Shown here one piece after another: positions 17,036 to 25,928 of a stretch of 64,000 nt of DNA. The stretch's first letter is position 1, and every line of letters begins with the position of its first letter. Below the pieces are notes generated by a model that made no database searches, was not told the DNA's origin, and saw nothing but the letters and a program-made list of their open reading frames with translations. Source of the stretch: Neofamilia massiliensis (GTDB lineage Bacteria > Bacillota > Clostridia > Tissierellales > Peptoniphilaceae); NCBI RefSeq assembly GCF_001299475.1, contig NZ_CYUJ01000002.1, forward strand, positions 124,001 to 188,000. The letters are read 5' to 3'. A program made the position numbers and the translations under genes.

Positions 17036-17668
17036 TTACAAGGTCATAAAGGCGCCGAAATTTTTTAAATAGTCTTCCTTGTCCTTGTAGTCCTTCATAT
17101 ATTTGCCGACATGCTTCCAAAAAGACCGATCGTGGTTCATGTGCTTCAGGTGAGACAGCTCGTGGATGACAACATACTCAATGACAGAGGCAGGAGCCAT
17201 AGCCAGGCGGAGATTAAAAGTAAGCTTCCCATCAGATGAACAAGTTCCCCAGTTGGATTTGACTTCATTAATCCTATAAGACTTGTAAGTCACCTTCATT
17301 TTCTTTGCATAAGTTTCTAAATAAAGATCTAAAAGCTCAGACAATTTTTTTGTGTAAAGACGTCTCAAGTCTTCTTTACTTTCTATGCCATAGTCATCTA
17401 GCCTATAGTCTACGCCAAAGAGTTTAAAAGATTCATTTCTATTAAAAGATCCAGCCTCATAAAGTTCTCTATTTTCTGCTAGTTTGTCTAGGCCTTTTTC
17501 AATTCTTGGAACAAGACCTTGGACTGCCTGTCTTAATTTTTCGTCAGAAATATCTTTTGGCGCCCTAACTGTTATAAAACCTTCAGGGCTAACAAAGACA
17601 GAAATATTCTTTTTCTTTTTGTATTCAATATACAAGTCTCTTTCTTCGCCGTTAATTATAAATTTCAT
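17036..17668 (-). CDS. YgjP-like (DUF45) M48-type metallopeptidase
   Basis: A 210-residue predicted zinc peptidase. The C-terminal part carries KSNWGTCSSDGKLTFNLRL and then HELSHLKHMNHDRSFW, where HExxH plus a downstream His make the zinc site typical of the YgjP/WLM (DUF45) group. There is no signal peptide, so it is likely cytosolic. Its end lies 11 bases before the ATP-grasp start, so the two form an operon read leftward. The physiological substrate of this family is not established. Confidence 0.88.
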   Translation of the reverse strand: MKFIINGEERDLYIEYKKKKNISVFVSPEGFITVRAPKDISDEKLRQAVQGLVPRIEKGLDKLAENRELYEAGSFNRNESFKLFGVDYRLDDYGIESKEDLRRLYTKKLSELLDLYLETYAKKMKVTYKSYRINEVKSNWGTCSSDGKLTFNLRLAMAPASVIEYVVIHELSHLKHMNHDRSFWKHVGKYMKDYKDKEDYLKNFGAFMTL

Positions 17669-17804
17669 AAGCCACCTTTTCTATCCTATATTATAGCTTA
17701 AAAGCTGCAAATAAAAAAATAAATTCTTTTAGGGGAAGAGTTTATAAAAATCAAAGGCGAATTAAAATAAATTAAAATAAAAATTAAAAAACTTAAGAAA
17801 ACAC

Positions 17805-17832
17805 TTTACAAAATTAAAGAATGTGTTATAAT
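17805..17832 (+). promoter_or_regulatory. Promoter of the DUF2089-SHOCT-DUF4097 operon
   Basis: TTTACA (17805-17810), 16 bp, TATAAT (17827-17832); the first gene starts at 17886 after AGAGAGGT. The interval 17669-17800 otherwise shows only AT-rich sequence. Confidence 0.78.
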
Positions 17833-17885
17833 AACTTTAGAAAGACGAAGAAAATAAGTAATATTTAATATAAGAGAGGTAAGCA

Positions 17886-18242
17886 ATGAAAAATTATTTA
17901 GACAGGTGTCCAGTATGTGACGGCAAACTTTATATAACATCTTATACTTGTGAAGATTGTGGCAGCGAAATTAATGGCTACTTTGAAGGCAACAAATTTT
18001 CAAAACTGTCAGCAGAAGACCTAGAATTTATAGAAATCTTTGTAATGAATAGAGGATCTATAAAGGAAATCGAAAAAGTTATGGGCCTATCTTATCCAAC
18101 AGTTAGAAACAAGTTAGATAGTGTCATTAAGGCCCTAGGCCACAAGGTCAGCCCTGACAAGTCAAGGTTAGAGATTTTAGAAATGTTAGACCAAGGCCTT
18201 ATTAGTGCAGAAGAAGCAACAGAAATGATGAAAAACCTTTAA
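17886..18242 (+). CDS. DUF2089-family zinc-ribbon/HTH regulator
   Basis: A 118-residue protein with an N-terminal zinc ribbon (CPVC at 9-12 and a later CEDC pair) followed by a sigma-70 region 4-like helix-turn-helix (LSAEDLEFIEIFVMNRG...SYPTVRNKLDSVIKALG), as in the DUF2089 family. A DNA-binding role is likely. Its last 22 residues, ILEMLDQGLISAEEATEMM, are the same short helical module that opens the next two proteins. It is the first gene of a tight three-gene operon with spacings of 14 and 9 bases and probably regulates that operon. Confidence 0.85.
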   Translation: MKNYLDRCPVCDGKLYITSYTCEDCGSEINGYFEGNKFSKLSAEDLEFIEIFVMNRGSIKEIEKVMGLSYPTVRNKLDSVIKALGHKVSPDKSRLEILEMLDQGLISAEEATEMMKNL

Positions 18243-18256
18243 TAGGAGGACAAAAA

Positions 18257-18547
18257 ATGAAAGACTCAAAGACAATAATACTTGAAATGTTAAAAGACGG
18301 CCGTATAGACGTAGAAGAAGCCAGAGCCCTTTTAAATTCAATTGAAGACACTAAAGAAAAAAAGTATTCATCCTTTGAAGATGAAATGGCAAGCATATTA
18401 AAAAACCTATCTGAGACTTCAAAAGATTTGGCCATGAAACTAAAGACCTATCTAGAAGGCTTAGACTATGACGATATAAAATCTAAAGCAAGTTCAGCTA
18501 TCGACACAGTAATTAAAGCAATAAAAGATATAAGAATAAACTTATAG
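18257..18547 (+). CDS. Small SHOCT-like-domain protein
   Basis: A 96-residue protein. Residues 5-30 (TIILEMLKDGRIDVEEARAL) form the YvlB/LiaX-type SHOCT-like helical hairpin shared with both neighbours. The rest is an amphipathic helical stretch ending GLDYDDIKSKASSAIDTVIKAI. No membrane segment or signal peptide. GGAGG precedes the ATG. The module probably mediates protein-protein interaction among the operon products. The gene is real by position and ribosome site; the function is unknown. Confidence 0.75.
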   Translation: MKDSKTIILEMLKDGRIDVEEARALLNSIEDTKEKKYSSFEDEMASILKNLSETSKDLAMKLKTYLEGLDYDDIKSKASSAIDTVIKAIKDIRINL

Positions 18548-18556
18548 GAGGTAAAA

Positions 18557-19624
18557 ATGAGCGACGAAAAAAAATTAATTCTTAAAATGTTACAAGAAGG
18601 AAAGATTACAGAAGACGAAGCAATCACCTTACTCGACTCAATAAAAGACAAGAAAAAAGCTACAAGAACTAATACAGACTTTGATAGCCTTATAAATAAA
18701 ATATCTGAAACTGCTAGTAAAATTGGAAAGAAATCCCAAGAAATGGTTTCAAACTTTGACTTTGAAGACTTTACTAATATGTTTACAGTTACAGACCAAA
18801 AAAATAAGGCAGAAAGACTGGCCAGCGAAAACATCATTGGCCTAGAAGAGCCTAGCCTTTATGTAGAAAACCAAAGTGGGAAAATAAAAATCTACTCTTG
18901 GGACAACGAAGAGATCCAAGTTACTGCAGACGTGTCCTATGACGACAGGTTTATAGCAGACACCTACGACTTTATTTCTATTAGAAGAGAAGACGACAAG
19001 GTCTATATTGAACCAAACTACGACTCAGTTTCTGGCAGGTACTTTTCAATTAACTTAAGTATAGCTCTTCCAGAAAAACACTTTAAAGAAATTTCTCTAA
19101 AGTCAACTAATGCCAATCTTGAAATAGAAGACGTAAAAGCAGACAGCCTTTTAGTAAAGACTATAAATGCAAAGATCTCTGGAAAGAACATTGAAGCAAA
19201 AGAAGGGGAAGTTTCTTCAACTAATGCAAGAATCTCCCTAGAAAACCTAAGTGGAGACAAGCTTCAAATAAAAACAACCAACGGCAAAATTGACATCAAG
19301 GACATAGACTACCTAGACCTAGAAATGAAGACAACTAACGGCTCTCTAGTAGTAGCCAACCTTGGTGCAAGAACTGAATCAATTTATGCAAAAACATCTA
19401 ACGGCAACATTTCCATAGCCTTAAAAAATATCTTTAAGCCAATTAAGGCCAAGATGAAAAACAACTTTAAGGGCCTAGAAGCTTCTTACTTTGCAGATTC
19501 AATTTTCACAAACTTTGTAACAGAAGACAAGGTAATGGTAGCCTACACAGACGGCTATGACGAAAACGCAGACAGGCTAGACATAGAAGCAACAACAACT
19601 ATGGGAAATATAAATATAAAATAA
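18557..19624 (+). CDS. DUF4097 beta-repeat protein with SHOCT-like N-terminus (YvlB/LiaX-like)
   Basis: A 355-residue protein. The N-terminus (LILKMLQEGKITEDEAITLL) is the shared helical module. After a linker, residues from about 100 onward form a repetitive beta-strand DUF4097 domain with recurring KTTNGKI, KTTNGSL and KTSNGNI turns. This order matches YvlB of Bacillus and LiaX of enterococci, which take part in cell-envelope stress and daptomycin responses. No signal peptide or sorting signal is visible. GGAGG precedes the ATG. It ends the operon; repeats follow. Confidence 0.85.
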   Translation: MSDEKKLILKMLQEGKITEDEAITLLDSIKDKKKATRTNTDFDSLINKISETASKIGKKSQEMVSNFDFEDFTNMFTVTDQKNKAERLASENIIGLEEPSLYVENQSGKIKIYSWDNEEIQVTADVSYDDRFIADTYDFISIRREDDKVYIEPNYDSVSGRYFSINLSIALPEKHFKEISLKSTNANLEIEDVKADSLLVKTINAKISGKNIEAKEGEVSSTNARISLENLSGDKLQIKTTNGKIDIKDIDYLDLEMKTTNGSLVVANLGARTESIYAKTSNGNISIALKNIFKPIKAKMKNNFKGLEASYFADSIFTNFVTEDKVMVAYTDGYDENADRLDIEATTTMGNINIK

Positions 19625-19924
19625 AATAAATTTTCTTTTTTGGGACCTGGGATAAAACTCAGGTCCTATTTTTTGTTTGCGAAGAAGGGGGACAGACCTA
19701 AAGGACTGTCCCCACGTTGTGTTGAAGCCTTGTTTTGTTTTGTGGAACAAGGGGACGTTCCTTTAGGTGCGTCACCATTCAAAGATTGTGTGCTTTCACC
19801 GGGGACAGGCCCAAAGGGACAGTCCCCTGACGTTAGAAGCATCCTTTAGCCGCGTCCACCTTTTAATTTTTCTGGGGACATTGCTTCAGCTGTGTCCCCA
19901 TTTTCTTGTGGGTTTACCACAATA
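19625..19924. repeat. Cluster of GGGGAC...GTCCCC inverted repeats
   Basis: No credible gene. Four 26-27 bp imperfect palindromes lie at 19688-19713, 19751-19776 (decayed right arm), 19801-19827 and 19874-19899. Inner arms alternate between CCT/AGG and GCT/AGC types while the GGGGAC/GTCCCC arms persist. The same family recurs near 27.5, 28.7, 29.2, 50.5, 51.6, 52.5, 52.7, 53.5, 57.9, 58.5, 59.5, 60.1, 62.3 and 63.1 kb. Some copies could act as transcription terminators. Confidence 0.85.
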
Positions 19925-20640
19925 AATACCCCCAGCTATGCTGGGGGAATAATTAGCTTTAGCTTCAAGTAAAAAAACTCCAATCATGTTAAAATAGATT
20001 TGTCTATCAATCTAATTAAATGAAAGGAGTTACCCACGTGGATAATAATAGTTTATCACATACAAAATGAAATTGTAAATATCATATAGTATTTGCACCA
20101 AAATACAGAAGACAAATAATTTATGGAAGAATAAAAACAGATATAGGAAAAATTTTAAGAGATTTGCTGACTAGAAAAGGAATAAAAATAATAGAGTCAG
20201 AGTTATGCATAGACCACGTTCATATGTTACTAGAGATACCACCAAAATATAGCGTGTCAGAAATAATGGGATACTTAAAAGGAAAAAGTAGCTTAATGAT
20301 ATTTGACCGCCATGCCCATTTAAAATATAAGTATGGAAATAGAAACTTTTGGTGTAGAGGTTATTATGTAGATACAGCAGGAAAGAACACGAAGAAAATT
20401 CAAGAATATATCCAAAATCAGTTAAAAGAAGATTTTACAAAAGACCAAATAAGTATAAAGGAATATATGGATCCATTTACTGGAGAAAAAACAAAAATGT
20501 AAAAAATGGAATGAGGCGCTTTAGCGCTAGTTGAGAAAGTAGTGCGATTGATAGACATTCAGTGTGCACAAGGTGCACAGCAGGTAAAAGCCCCTTATAG
20601 GGGCAGAGCAAACCACCGGCTACGCCGGTGGTTATGATTG
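19925..20640 (+). mobile_element. IS200/IS605-family insertion sequence, defective copy
   Basis: The left end has a perfect hairpin CCCCCAGC-TAT-GCTGGGGG (19929-19947). The right end has CCACCGGC-TAC-GCCGGTGG (20613-20631), preceded by a CCCCTTATAGGGG hairpin. Subterminal hairpins recognised by a single-strand HUH transposase are typical of IS200/IS605. Exact ends were not determined. The internal tnpA carries a nonsense mutation. A second, intact relative lies at 61.5-62.2 kb. Confidence 0.85.
20038..20502 (+). pseudogene. tnpA: IS200/IS605 transposase TnpA with premature stop
   Basis: Reads in one frame from a GTG at 20038, but codon 11 (20068-20070) is TGA where the intact copy at 61654 has TGG (Trp in HTKWNCKYHIVFAPKYRR). 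Downstream, the HUH motif DHVHML, CRGYYVDTAGKN and the catalytic tyrosine in QEYIQNQ are all preserved, so the lesion looks recent. An internal TTG at 20164 could only restart after the first quarter of the protein. Transposition would need the enzyme in trans, for example from the intact copy. Confidence 0.9.
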
Positions 20641-20699
20641 TTGAAACTTTAATTTTAAAACTTTCAATACTTTGTAACTTATTCATCAAATAAATTCTC

Positions 20700-20705
20700 T
20701 ATAAT
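20700..20705 (+). promoter_or_regulatory. -10 element of the serpin gene
   Basis: TATAAT at 20700-20705, 22 bases before the ATG, with AAGGAGG between. No well-spaced -35 is evident. Confidence 0.5.
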
Positions 20706-20726
20706 AAAACCAAGGAGGACCAGACC

Positions 20727-22322
20727 ATGAAAAGAAAAATCCTAAGCCTACTAATGGCGACTTTAATACTTACTAGCCTTAGTGCATGTAAGATGAATTC
20801 TACTAAAGTAAAAAATTGGACAGCAGATATAAAGGCTGACCCAGTTGAAAACAAAGAAGAACAACTTAATGAAACAAACAACAAGACCTACTTAGACCTT
20901 GGCCTAAGACTTTTTAAGGCGGGCACAAGTGACGAGGACAACTCTTTAATTTCTCCTCTGTCAATTTACTCAGCCCTGGCCCTAGTTGAAAACGCAGCTC
21001 AAGGCCAAACCCTAGACGAATTTAAAAAGACCTTTGGCCTAAGTGTCGACGAAACCAATGCCTACCTAAAGGGCTTAGTGGACCAGCTAGAAAAAGAAGA
21101 CGAGGATGCCTTTAAACTTGCAAACTCTCTTTGGCTAAATGAAAGTGAAGCCTTACAGCCAAATGAAGAATATTTAAAGACTATAAAGACCTACTATGAC
21201 AGCGAAGTTTTTTCTCTAGCCTTTGACGACCAAGGTGAAAAGGCCATTAACAAATGGATTTCAGAAAAAACTGACCAGATGATAAAAAAAGGTCTAGACC
21301 AAATCGATCCAGCTGCTAGGGCCTATCTTTTTAACGCCCTTGCCTTTAATAAAAAATGGGAAGAGCCCTATAAAAAACACCAACTTGGAACAAATACCTT
21401 TATAAAAGAAGATGGGACAGAAGTAGAAGGAGACTATTTATTCAAGACCCTTGACGGCTATATAGAAGGGGATAGGGAAACAGGTTTTAGACAAAACTAC
21501 CAAGGTGGTAAGTACTCCTTTGTGGCCTTACTTCCAAAAGAAGACACTTCTTTAAGTGCTTATATTGCAGACTTAAATACAGATAGACTTTATGAACTTT
21601 TAAAAGAAGAATCTTATGTAGAAGTAAAAACTGCCCTACCAAAATTTGAATCTTCTTACGACCTAAAATTAATCGAGGTCTTAAAGTCCCTAGGTATAGA
21701 AACAGCCTTTTCTGATGAGAGTGACTTATCGAAACTTGGAGACAGAGGGCTTTATATTTCTGATGCCTTTCACAAGACCTATATAAAAGTTGACGAAAAT
21801 GGCACCAAGGCTGCAGCCTTAACTGGCATGCAAGTTAACAAGGCGGCCCTGCCTGTAGATGAAAAAGAAGTTTATCTAACCAGGCCCTTTGTCTATATGA
21901 TAGTAGACAACGACACCGACCTGCCAATTTTTATGGGAGCAGTAAGGGACATAAGTCAAAAGTCTGCCTCCTATGAAGGCCAAGTAGCCAGGGGAGAAAA
22001 ATTTCCAGATGAAAACTTACAAGTATATCTAGGCCAAGACCAAAATCCTTTAAGCCTTAATAAGGACCAAGAAGTGGAAATCATGGACCAGTTAGCTAAA
22101 TTAAAAAAATCAGACTCAAAAGACTTTTTTAAATCAGACTATGACGACGATACTATAGTAATAAAATTTTCTGAAGATTCTTATTTAGAGATGATAGAGT
22201 CTAAGCCAGCAAGAAAAGATGGCCTTTACTATTACAACTACTTTAAAGATGGAGAACTTTCAGCCTTGCTAACAGGACAAGAGAACATAAGAGAAAACAT
22301 TAGGGCAATAATAGAAAGATAA
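20727..22322 (+). CDS. Serpin-family lipoprotein
   Basis: A 531-residue surface serine-protease inhibitor candidate. The lipobox LSAC gives a lipidated Cys21. The serpin core spans about 55-410, with NSLISPLSIYSALALVENAA, FNALAFNKKWEEPY and the C-terminal TRPFVYMIVDNDTDLPIFMGAV. The reactive-loop hinge is VDENGTKAAALTG (355-367), whose small residues at the Ala-rich positions fit an inhibitory serpin. A further 120 residues of unknown type follow the serpin fold, which is unusual. AAGGAGG precedes the ATG. Bacterial serpins may protect against host or competitor proteases. Confidence 0.9.
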   Translation: MKRKILSLLMATLILTSLSACKMNSTKVKNWTADIKADPVENKEEQLNETNNKTYLDLGLRLFKAGTSDEDNSLISPLSIYSALALVENAAQGQTLDEFKKTFGLSVDETNAYLKGLVDQLEKEDEDAFKLANSLWLNESEALQPNEEYLKTIKTYYDSEVFSLAFDDQGEKAINKWISEKTDQMIKKGLDQIDPAARAYLFNALAFNKKWEEPYKKHQLGTNTFIKEDGTEVEGDYLFKTLDGYIEGDRETGFRQNYQGGKYSFVALLPKEDTSLSAYIADLNTDRLYELLKEESYVEVKTALPKFESSYDLKLIEVLKSLGIETAFSDESDLSKLGDRGLYISDAFHKTYIKVDENGTKAAALTGMQVNKAALPVDEKEVYLTRPFVYMIVDNDTDLPIFMGAVRDISQKSASYEGQVARGEKFPDENLQVYLGQDQNPLSLNKDQEVEIMDQLAKLKKSDSKDFFKSDYDDDTIVIKFSEDSYLEMIESKPARKDGLYYYNYFKDGELSALLTGQENIRENIRAIIER

Positions 22323-22343
22323 AAAAGTAGAATTCTATTTTTT
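22321..22343 (+). terminator. A/T-flanked palindromic terminator after the serpin gene
   Basis: AAAAAAGTAG and CTATTTTTT surround a palindromic TAGAATTCTA core; compatible with termination in either direction. Confidence 0.65.
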
Positions 22344-22370
22344 CAAAAATCTCCCCAAAACTTATCTTTG

Positions 22371-22379
22371 TGATACAAT
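22371..22379 (+). promoter_or_regulatory. Extended -10 promoter of the glutaminase gene
   Basis: TGATACAAT: TG at 22371-22372 and TACAAT at 22374-22379. No clear -35, as expected for extended -10 promoters. Confidence 0.6.
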
Positions 22380-22412
22380 ATAAGTAAGAAATTTTAAAAA
22401 GTGGGTGGAAAA

Positions 22413-23333
22413 ATGAAAGAAATATTAGAAAGAGCCTATGAGGAAGGGCTAAAATACACAGACCAAGGCCAAGTTGCGACCTATATTCCTCAACTGGCCA
22501 AGGAAGACGGATCTAAAGTTGCCATTGCAGCCTATGACGTTGATGGATCATATTTTGAAAAGGGAGAGGTAGACAAGAGATTTTCTATCCAATCAGTTTC
22601 AAAAGTAATTACTTATATCCTTTGCCTAGAAGAAATTCCAGCAGGAAAAATTCAAAAGGCCATTGGAGTAAAGCCAACAGCCCTACCATTTAATTCAGTT
22701 TTAGACCTAGAACTAGGAGACGGCAAGCCAAGAAATCCATTGGTAAATGCAGGGGCCATAGCAGCAACTGCCCTTTTATACGAAAAATTTGGCGAAGACA
22801 CCTTTGATGTGGTCTTAAATAAAATCAGAGACTTAGCTGACGATGAAGACATTGTCTTAGACAAATCGATTTATGAGTCAGAAAGGTCATCAGCCTTTAC
22901 TAACTTTGCCCTATTTAATCTAATGGTTTCTAGGGGCAATCTTTCAGCAGACATTCCAATTCAAAAAGTAGCAGACGCCTACTTTAAAGCCTGCTCTGTT
23001 TTAGTAAATGTAAAAGACCTGGCTAGAATTGGTTACGTTATTGCTAACGACGGCTTTGATAAAATCTCCAATGAAGAAAAATTCTCTAAGGATATTGCAA
23101 GAAGAGTTAGAACTGTAATGGCCATGGCTGGCATGTACGACTACTGCGGCGAGTTTGCCCAACTTATTGGCCTACCAGCAAAGTCTGGAGTTGGCGGCGG
23201 CATAATGACAGCTTCAAAGACAGGCCTAGCTATTGCAACTTATTGTCCAGGCCTTGACTCCTATGGCAACTCACTAGTTGGTATAAAAATGTTAGAGTAC
23301 ATGGCCAAGGAAATGGACCTATCAATTTATTAA
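22413..23333 (+). CDS. glsA: Glutaminase (GlsA/YbgJ type)
   Basis: A 306-residue L-glutaminase of the serine beta-lactamase-like fold, hydrolysing glutamine to glutamate and ammonia. The catalytic SxxK is Ser61-Val-Ser-Lys64 in FSIQSVSKVITYIL. Other signatures are NPLVNAGAIA, YESERSSAFTNFALFNLM and GGGIMTASKTGLAIATYCPGLD. The ATG at 22413 is preferred over the GTG at 22401 because GGTGG falls between them. It is single-gene, with a promoter upstream and a terminator downstream. In acidic or anaerobic niches this enzyme often supports acid resistance or amino-acid fermentation. Confidence 0.95.
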   Translation: MKEILERAYEEGLKYTDQGQVATYIPQLAKEDGSKVAIAAYDVDGSYFEKGEVDKRFSIQSVSKVITYILCLEEIPAGKIQKAIGVKPTALPFNSVLDLELGDGKPRNPLVNAGAIAATALLYEKFGEDTFDVVLNKIRDLADDEDIVLDKSIYESERSSAFTNFALFNLMVSRGNLSADIPIQKVADAYFKACSVLVNVKDLARIGYVIANDGFDKISNEEKFSKDIARRVRTVMAMAGMYDYCGEFAQLIGLPAKSGVGGGIMTASKTGLAIATYCPGLDSYGNSLVGIKMLEYMAKEMDLSIY

Positions 23334-23348
23334 TTTGAAAACGAGAAG

Positions 23349-23376
23349 AGACTGCGAGCCTGCAGTCTTTTTTTAT
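23349..23376 (+). terminator. Terminator of glsA
   Basis: AGACTGC pairs with GCAGTCT around a short loop and is followed by a T run. Confidence 0.9.
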
Positions 23377-23459
23377 TTTGCAAAAATTTTTAAGCCAAGA
23401 TAAACAAAAGTAATCTTTGAGTAAAAAATAAAAAGATTTAGACAAGTTTTTTCTTTTAA

Positions 23460-23473
23460 GTGATTCTAATCAC
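23460..23473 (+). promoter_or_regulatory. Crp/Fnr-type operator upstream of pflB
   Basis: GTGATTCTAATCAC, a 6+2+6 palindrome with the GTGAT-N4-ATCAC spacing of Crp/Fnr family sites. Its centre is about 41.5 bases before the predicted transcription start (23508), the classic class II activator position, and the promoter has no good -35. The likely ligand is the Crp/Fnr domain fused to the PFL activase downstream. Confidence 0.7.
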
Positions 23474-23495
23474 TGATAAAAATCTATTCCTCCCC

Positions 23496-23501
23496 TATAA
23501 T
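23496..23501 (+). promoter_or_regulatory. -10 element of pflB
   Basis: TATAAT at 23496-23501 without a recognisable -35, consistent with activator dependence. Confidence 0.7.
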
Positions 23502-23553
23502 AAAGACAAGATAAGAAATAACACAGGTTAAGATAAATTTTTAGGAGGAAAAA

Positions 23554-25830
23554 ATGACTAAGCTATTTGAAAAAGAAGAAATGAAGACAGCCTGGCAAGG
23601 ATTTAATCAAGGATCTTGGTCTGAAGGCATAGACGTAAGAGACTTTATCCAAAAAAACTACACTCCATACGAGGGAGACGATGAGTTTTTAGTTGGCAAG
23701 TCTGAAAAAACTGAAAAAGTTTGGCAAGAAGCTTCAAGACTAATCCAAGAAGAAGTAAAAAACAAGACTATTTCAGTTGACCTAGAAAGATTTTCTGGCA
23801 TTGACAACTTTGATCCAGGATATATTGACAAGGACAACGAAGTGATTTTTGGTTTGCAAACAGACGCCCCACTAAAGAGAATTATGAATCCTTATGGTGG
23901 CTTTAGAATGGTAGAAAATTCATTAAATGCCTATGACCTTGAAGTTGATGAAAGACTAAAAGGAGATTTTAGAGAATTTAGAAAGACCCACAACGACGGA
24001 GTCTTTGATGCCTATACTAAGGAAATGAGAAAGGTTAGAACAGTTGGACTATTAACTGGCCTACCTGATGCCTACGGCAGGGGCAGAATTATTGGCGACT
24101 ACAGAAGAGTTGCCCTTTATGGAACAGCCTTCCTTAAAGAAATGAGAATTTTAGATAAGGAAAACTGCAAGGGACCAGCTACTGAAGAGAGAATTAGACA
24201 AAGAGAAGAATTTTCAGAACAAATTAAGGCCCTAGACGAAATCACTTCAATGGCAGCTAAATATGGTTTTGATATTTCCAGACCAGCGACAAATGCCAAA
24301 GAAGCAGTTCAATGGGTATACCTTGCCTATCTGGCAGCAGTAAAAGAAAATAACGGAGCAGCCATGTCCTTTGGAAGGACAACAGCCTTCTTAGACATTT
24401 ATATAAAAAGAGACATGGACGCAGGAATTTTAACAGAAGAAGAAGCCCAAGAACTTATTGACCAACTAGTAATAAAACTAAGACTAGTTAGACACCTAAG
24501 AACTCCAGAATATGACGAGCTCTTTGCAGGTGATCCAACTTGGGTAACAGAATCAATTGGCGGCATGGGAGAAGACGGCAGAACCCTAGTTACAAAAACT
24601 TCTTATAGGTTTATGCACACACTAATAAACTTAGACACATCTCCAGAGCCAAATATGACAGTTCTTTGGTCAGACGACCTGCCAAGAAACTTTAAAGACT
24701 TCTGCTCAAAGATGTCTATAGAAACAGCTTCTATCCAATACGAAAACGACGATGTCATGAGAGAAATTTATGGCGACGACTATGCCATAGCTTGTTGTGT
24801 ATCTGCAATGAGAGTTGGAAAAGACATGCAATACTTTGGCGCCAGAGCCAACCTTGCAAAATCACTACTATATGCCCTAAATGGCGGCTATGATGAAATA
24901 AAAATCGACAAGACCACAGGCAAGAACATGCTAGTCCTTGAAGGTCTAGAAAAAAATACAGAAGAAGTGTTAACCTATGACAGAGTTTTAGCCGACTACA
25001 AAAAAGTTATGGACAAACTTGCAGAAATTTATGTAGATACAATGAACACCATCCACTTCATGCACGACAAATACGCCTACGAAAGTGGACAAATGGCCTT
25101 ACACGACCCATACGTTCACAGATACATTGCCTTTGGTATAGCAGGAATTGCCATAGCAGCAGATTCACTTTCAGCTATAAAATATGCCAAGGTAAAACCA
25201 ATAAGAGACGACTTTGGAATTACAGTAGACTTTGAAACAGAAGGAGACTTTCCAAGATACGGTAACGACGACGACAGAGTAGACCAAATTGCCGTAGATA
25301 TTTCTAAGTACTTTATTGAAGCCCTTAGAAAGCATGAGTCTTATAGAAATTCTGAACACACTCTTTCTCTACTGACAATAACTTCAAACGTAACCTATGG
25401 AAAGAAAACTGGAACAACACCAGACGGCAGAAAGAAAGGTGAGCCTTTCGCCCCAGGTGCAAATCCAATGAACGGAGCAGACAAGTCAGGAGCCCTAGCT
25501 TCCTTAAACTCTGTAGCAAAAATTCCATACAAAGACGTTAACCAAGATGGAATTTCCAACACCTTTACAATTGTGCCAAAGGTCTTAGGGAAAAATGAAG
25601 AAGAGAGAATAATAAATCTTACAAATATAATGGACGGCTACTTTAACCAAGATGCCTTCCACTTAAATGTAAACGTCCTTGATAAGGAACTTTTAATGGA
25701 TGCCATGGACAATCCAGAAAAATATCCAAACCTTACAATTAGAGTTTCAGGTTATGCAGTTAGGTTTAACCAACTAGATAGAGAACACCAACTAGATGTT
25801 ATAAACAGAACCTTCCACGAAAGTATGTAA
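23554..25830 (+). CDS. pflB: Formate C-acetyltransferase (pyruvate formate-lyase)
   Basis: A 758-residue glycyl-radical enzyme converting pyruvate and CoA to formate and acetyl-CoA anaerobically. The catalytic cysteine pair is Cys414-Cys415 in [10 protein letters not shown]. The radical-bearing Gly733 lies in [12 protein letters not shown] near the C-terminus. Length and motifs match authentic PFL rather than glycerol dehydratase or other paralogues. TAGGAGGAAAAA precedes the ATG. The activating enzyme is encoded next, after a terminator. A Crp/Fnr-type box at about -41.5 suggests activation under anaerobic conditions. Confidence 0.97.
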   Translation: MTKLFEKEEMKTAWQGFNQGSWSEGIDVRDFIQKNYTPYEGDDEFLVGKSEKTEKVWQEASRLIQEEVKNKTISVDLERFSGIDNFDPGYIDKDNEVIFGLQTDAPLKRIMNPYGGFRMVENSLNAYDLEVDERLKGDFREFRKTHNDGVFDAYTKEMRKVRTVGLLTGLPDAYGRGRIIGDYRRVALYGTAFLKEMRILDKENCKGPATEERIRQREEFSEQIKALDEITSMAAKYGFDISRPATNAKEAVQWVYLAYLAAVKENNGAAMSFGRTTAFLDIYIKRDMDAGILTEEEAQELIDQLVIKLRLVRHLRTPEYDELFAGDPTWVTESIGGMGEDGRTLVTKTSYRFMHTLINLDTSPEPNMTVLWSDDLPRNFKDFCSKMSIETASIQYENDDVMREIYGDDYAIACCVSAMRVGKDMQYFGARANLAKSLLYALNGGYDEIKIDKTTGKNMLVLEGLEKNTEEVLTYDRVLADYKKVMDKLAEIYVDTMNTIHFMHDKYAYESGQMALHDPYVHRYIAFGIAGIAIAADSLSAIKYAKVKPIRDDFGITVDFETEGDFPRYGNDDDRVDQIAVDISKYFIEALRKHESYRNSEHTLSLLTITSNVTYGKKTGTTPDGRKKGEPFAPGANPMNGADKSGALASLNSVAKIPYKDVNQDGISNTFTIVPKVLGKNEEERIINLTNIMDGYFNQDAFHLNVNVLDKELLMDAMDNPEKYPNLTIRVSGYAVRFNQLDREHQLDVINRTFHESM

Positions 25831-25842
25831 GAAGAAAAACTA

Positions 25843-25870
25843 GGGCAGCTTGACGGCTGCTCTTTTTTTA
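25843..25870 (+). terminator. Terminator of pflB
   Basis: GGGCAGC pairs with GCTGCTC (one wobble) around TTGACG, then TTTTTTT. It separates pflB from the activase gene, which has its own extended -10 (TGATAAAAT at about 25892-25900). Confidence 0.85.
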
Positions 25871-25928
25871 AAAGACAAAGAAGATAAGATGTGATAAAAT
25901 CAAATGAGAATAAAAGGAGGAGGAAATC

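Noticed and set aside
19640-19849. 69-codon frame
   Set aside because: It runs straight through four palindromic repeats and has no ribosome site; the translated product is repeat sequence.
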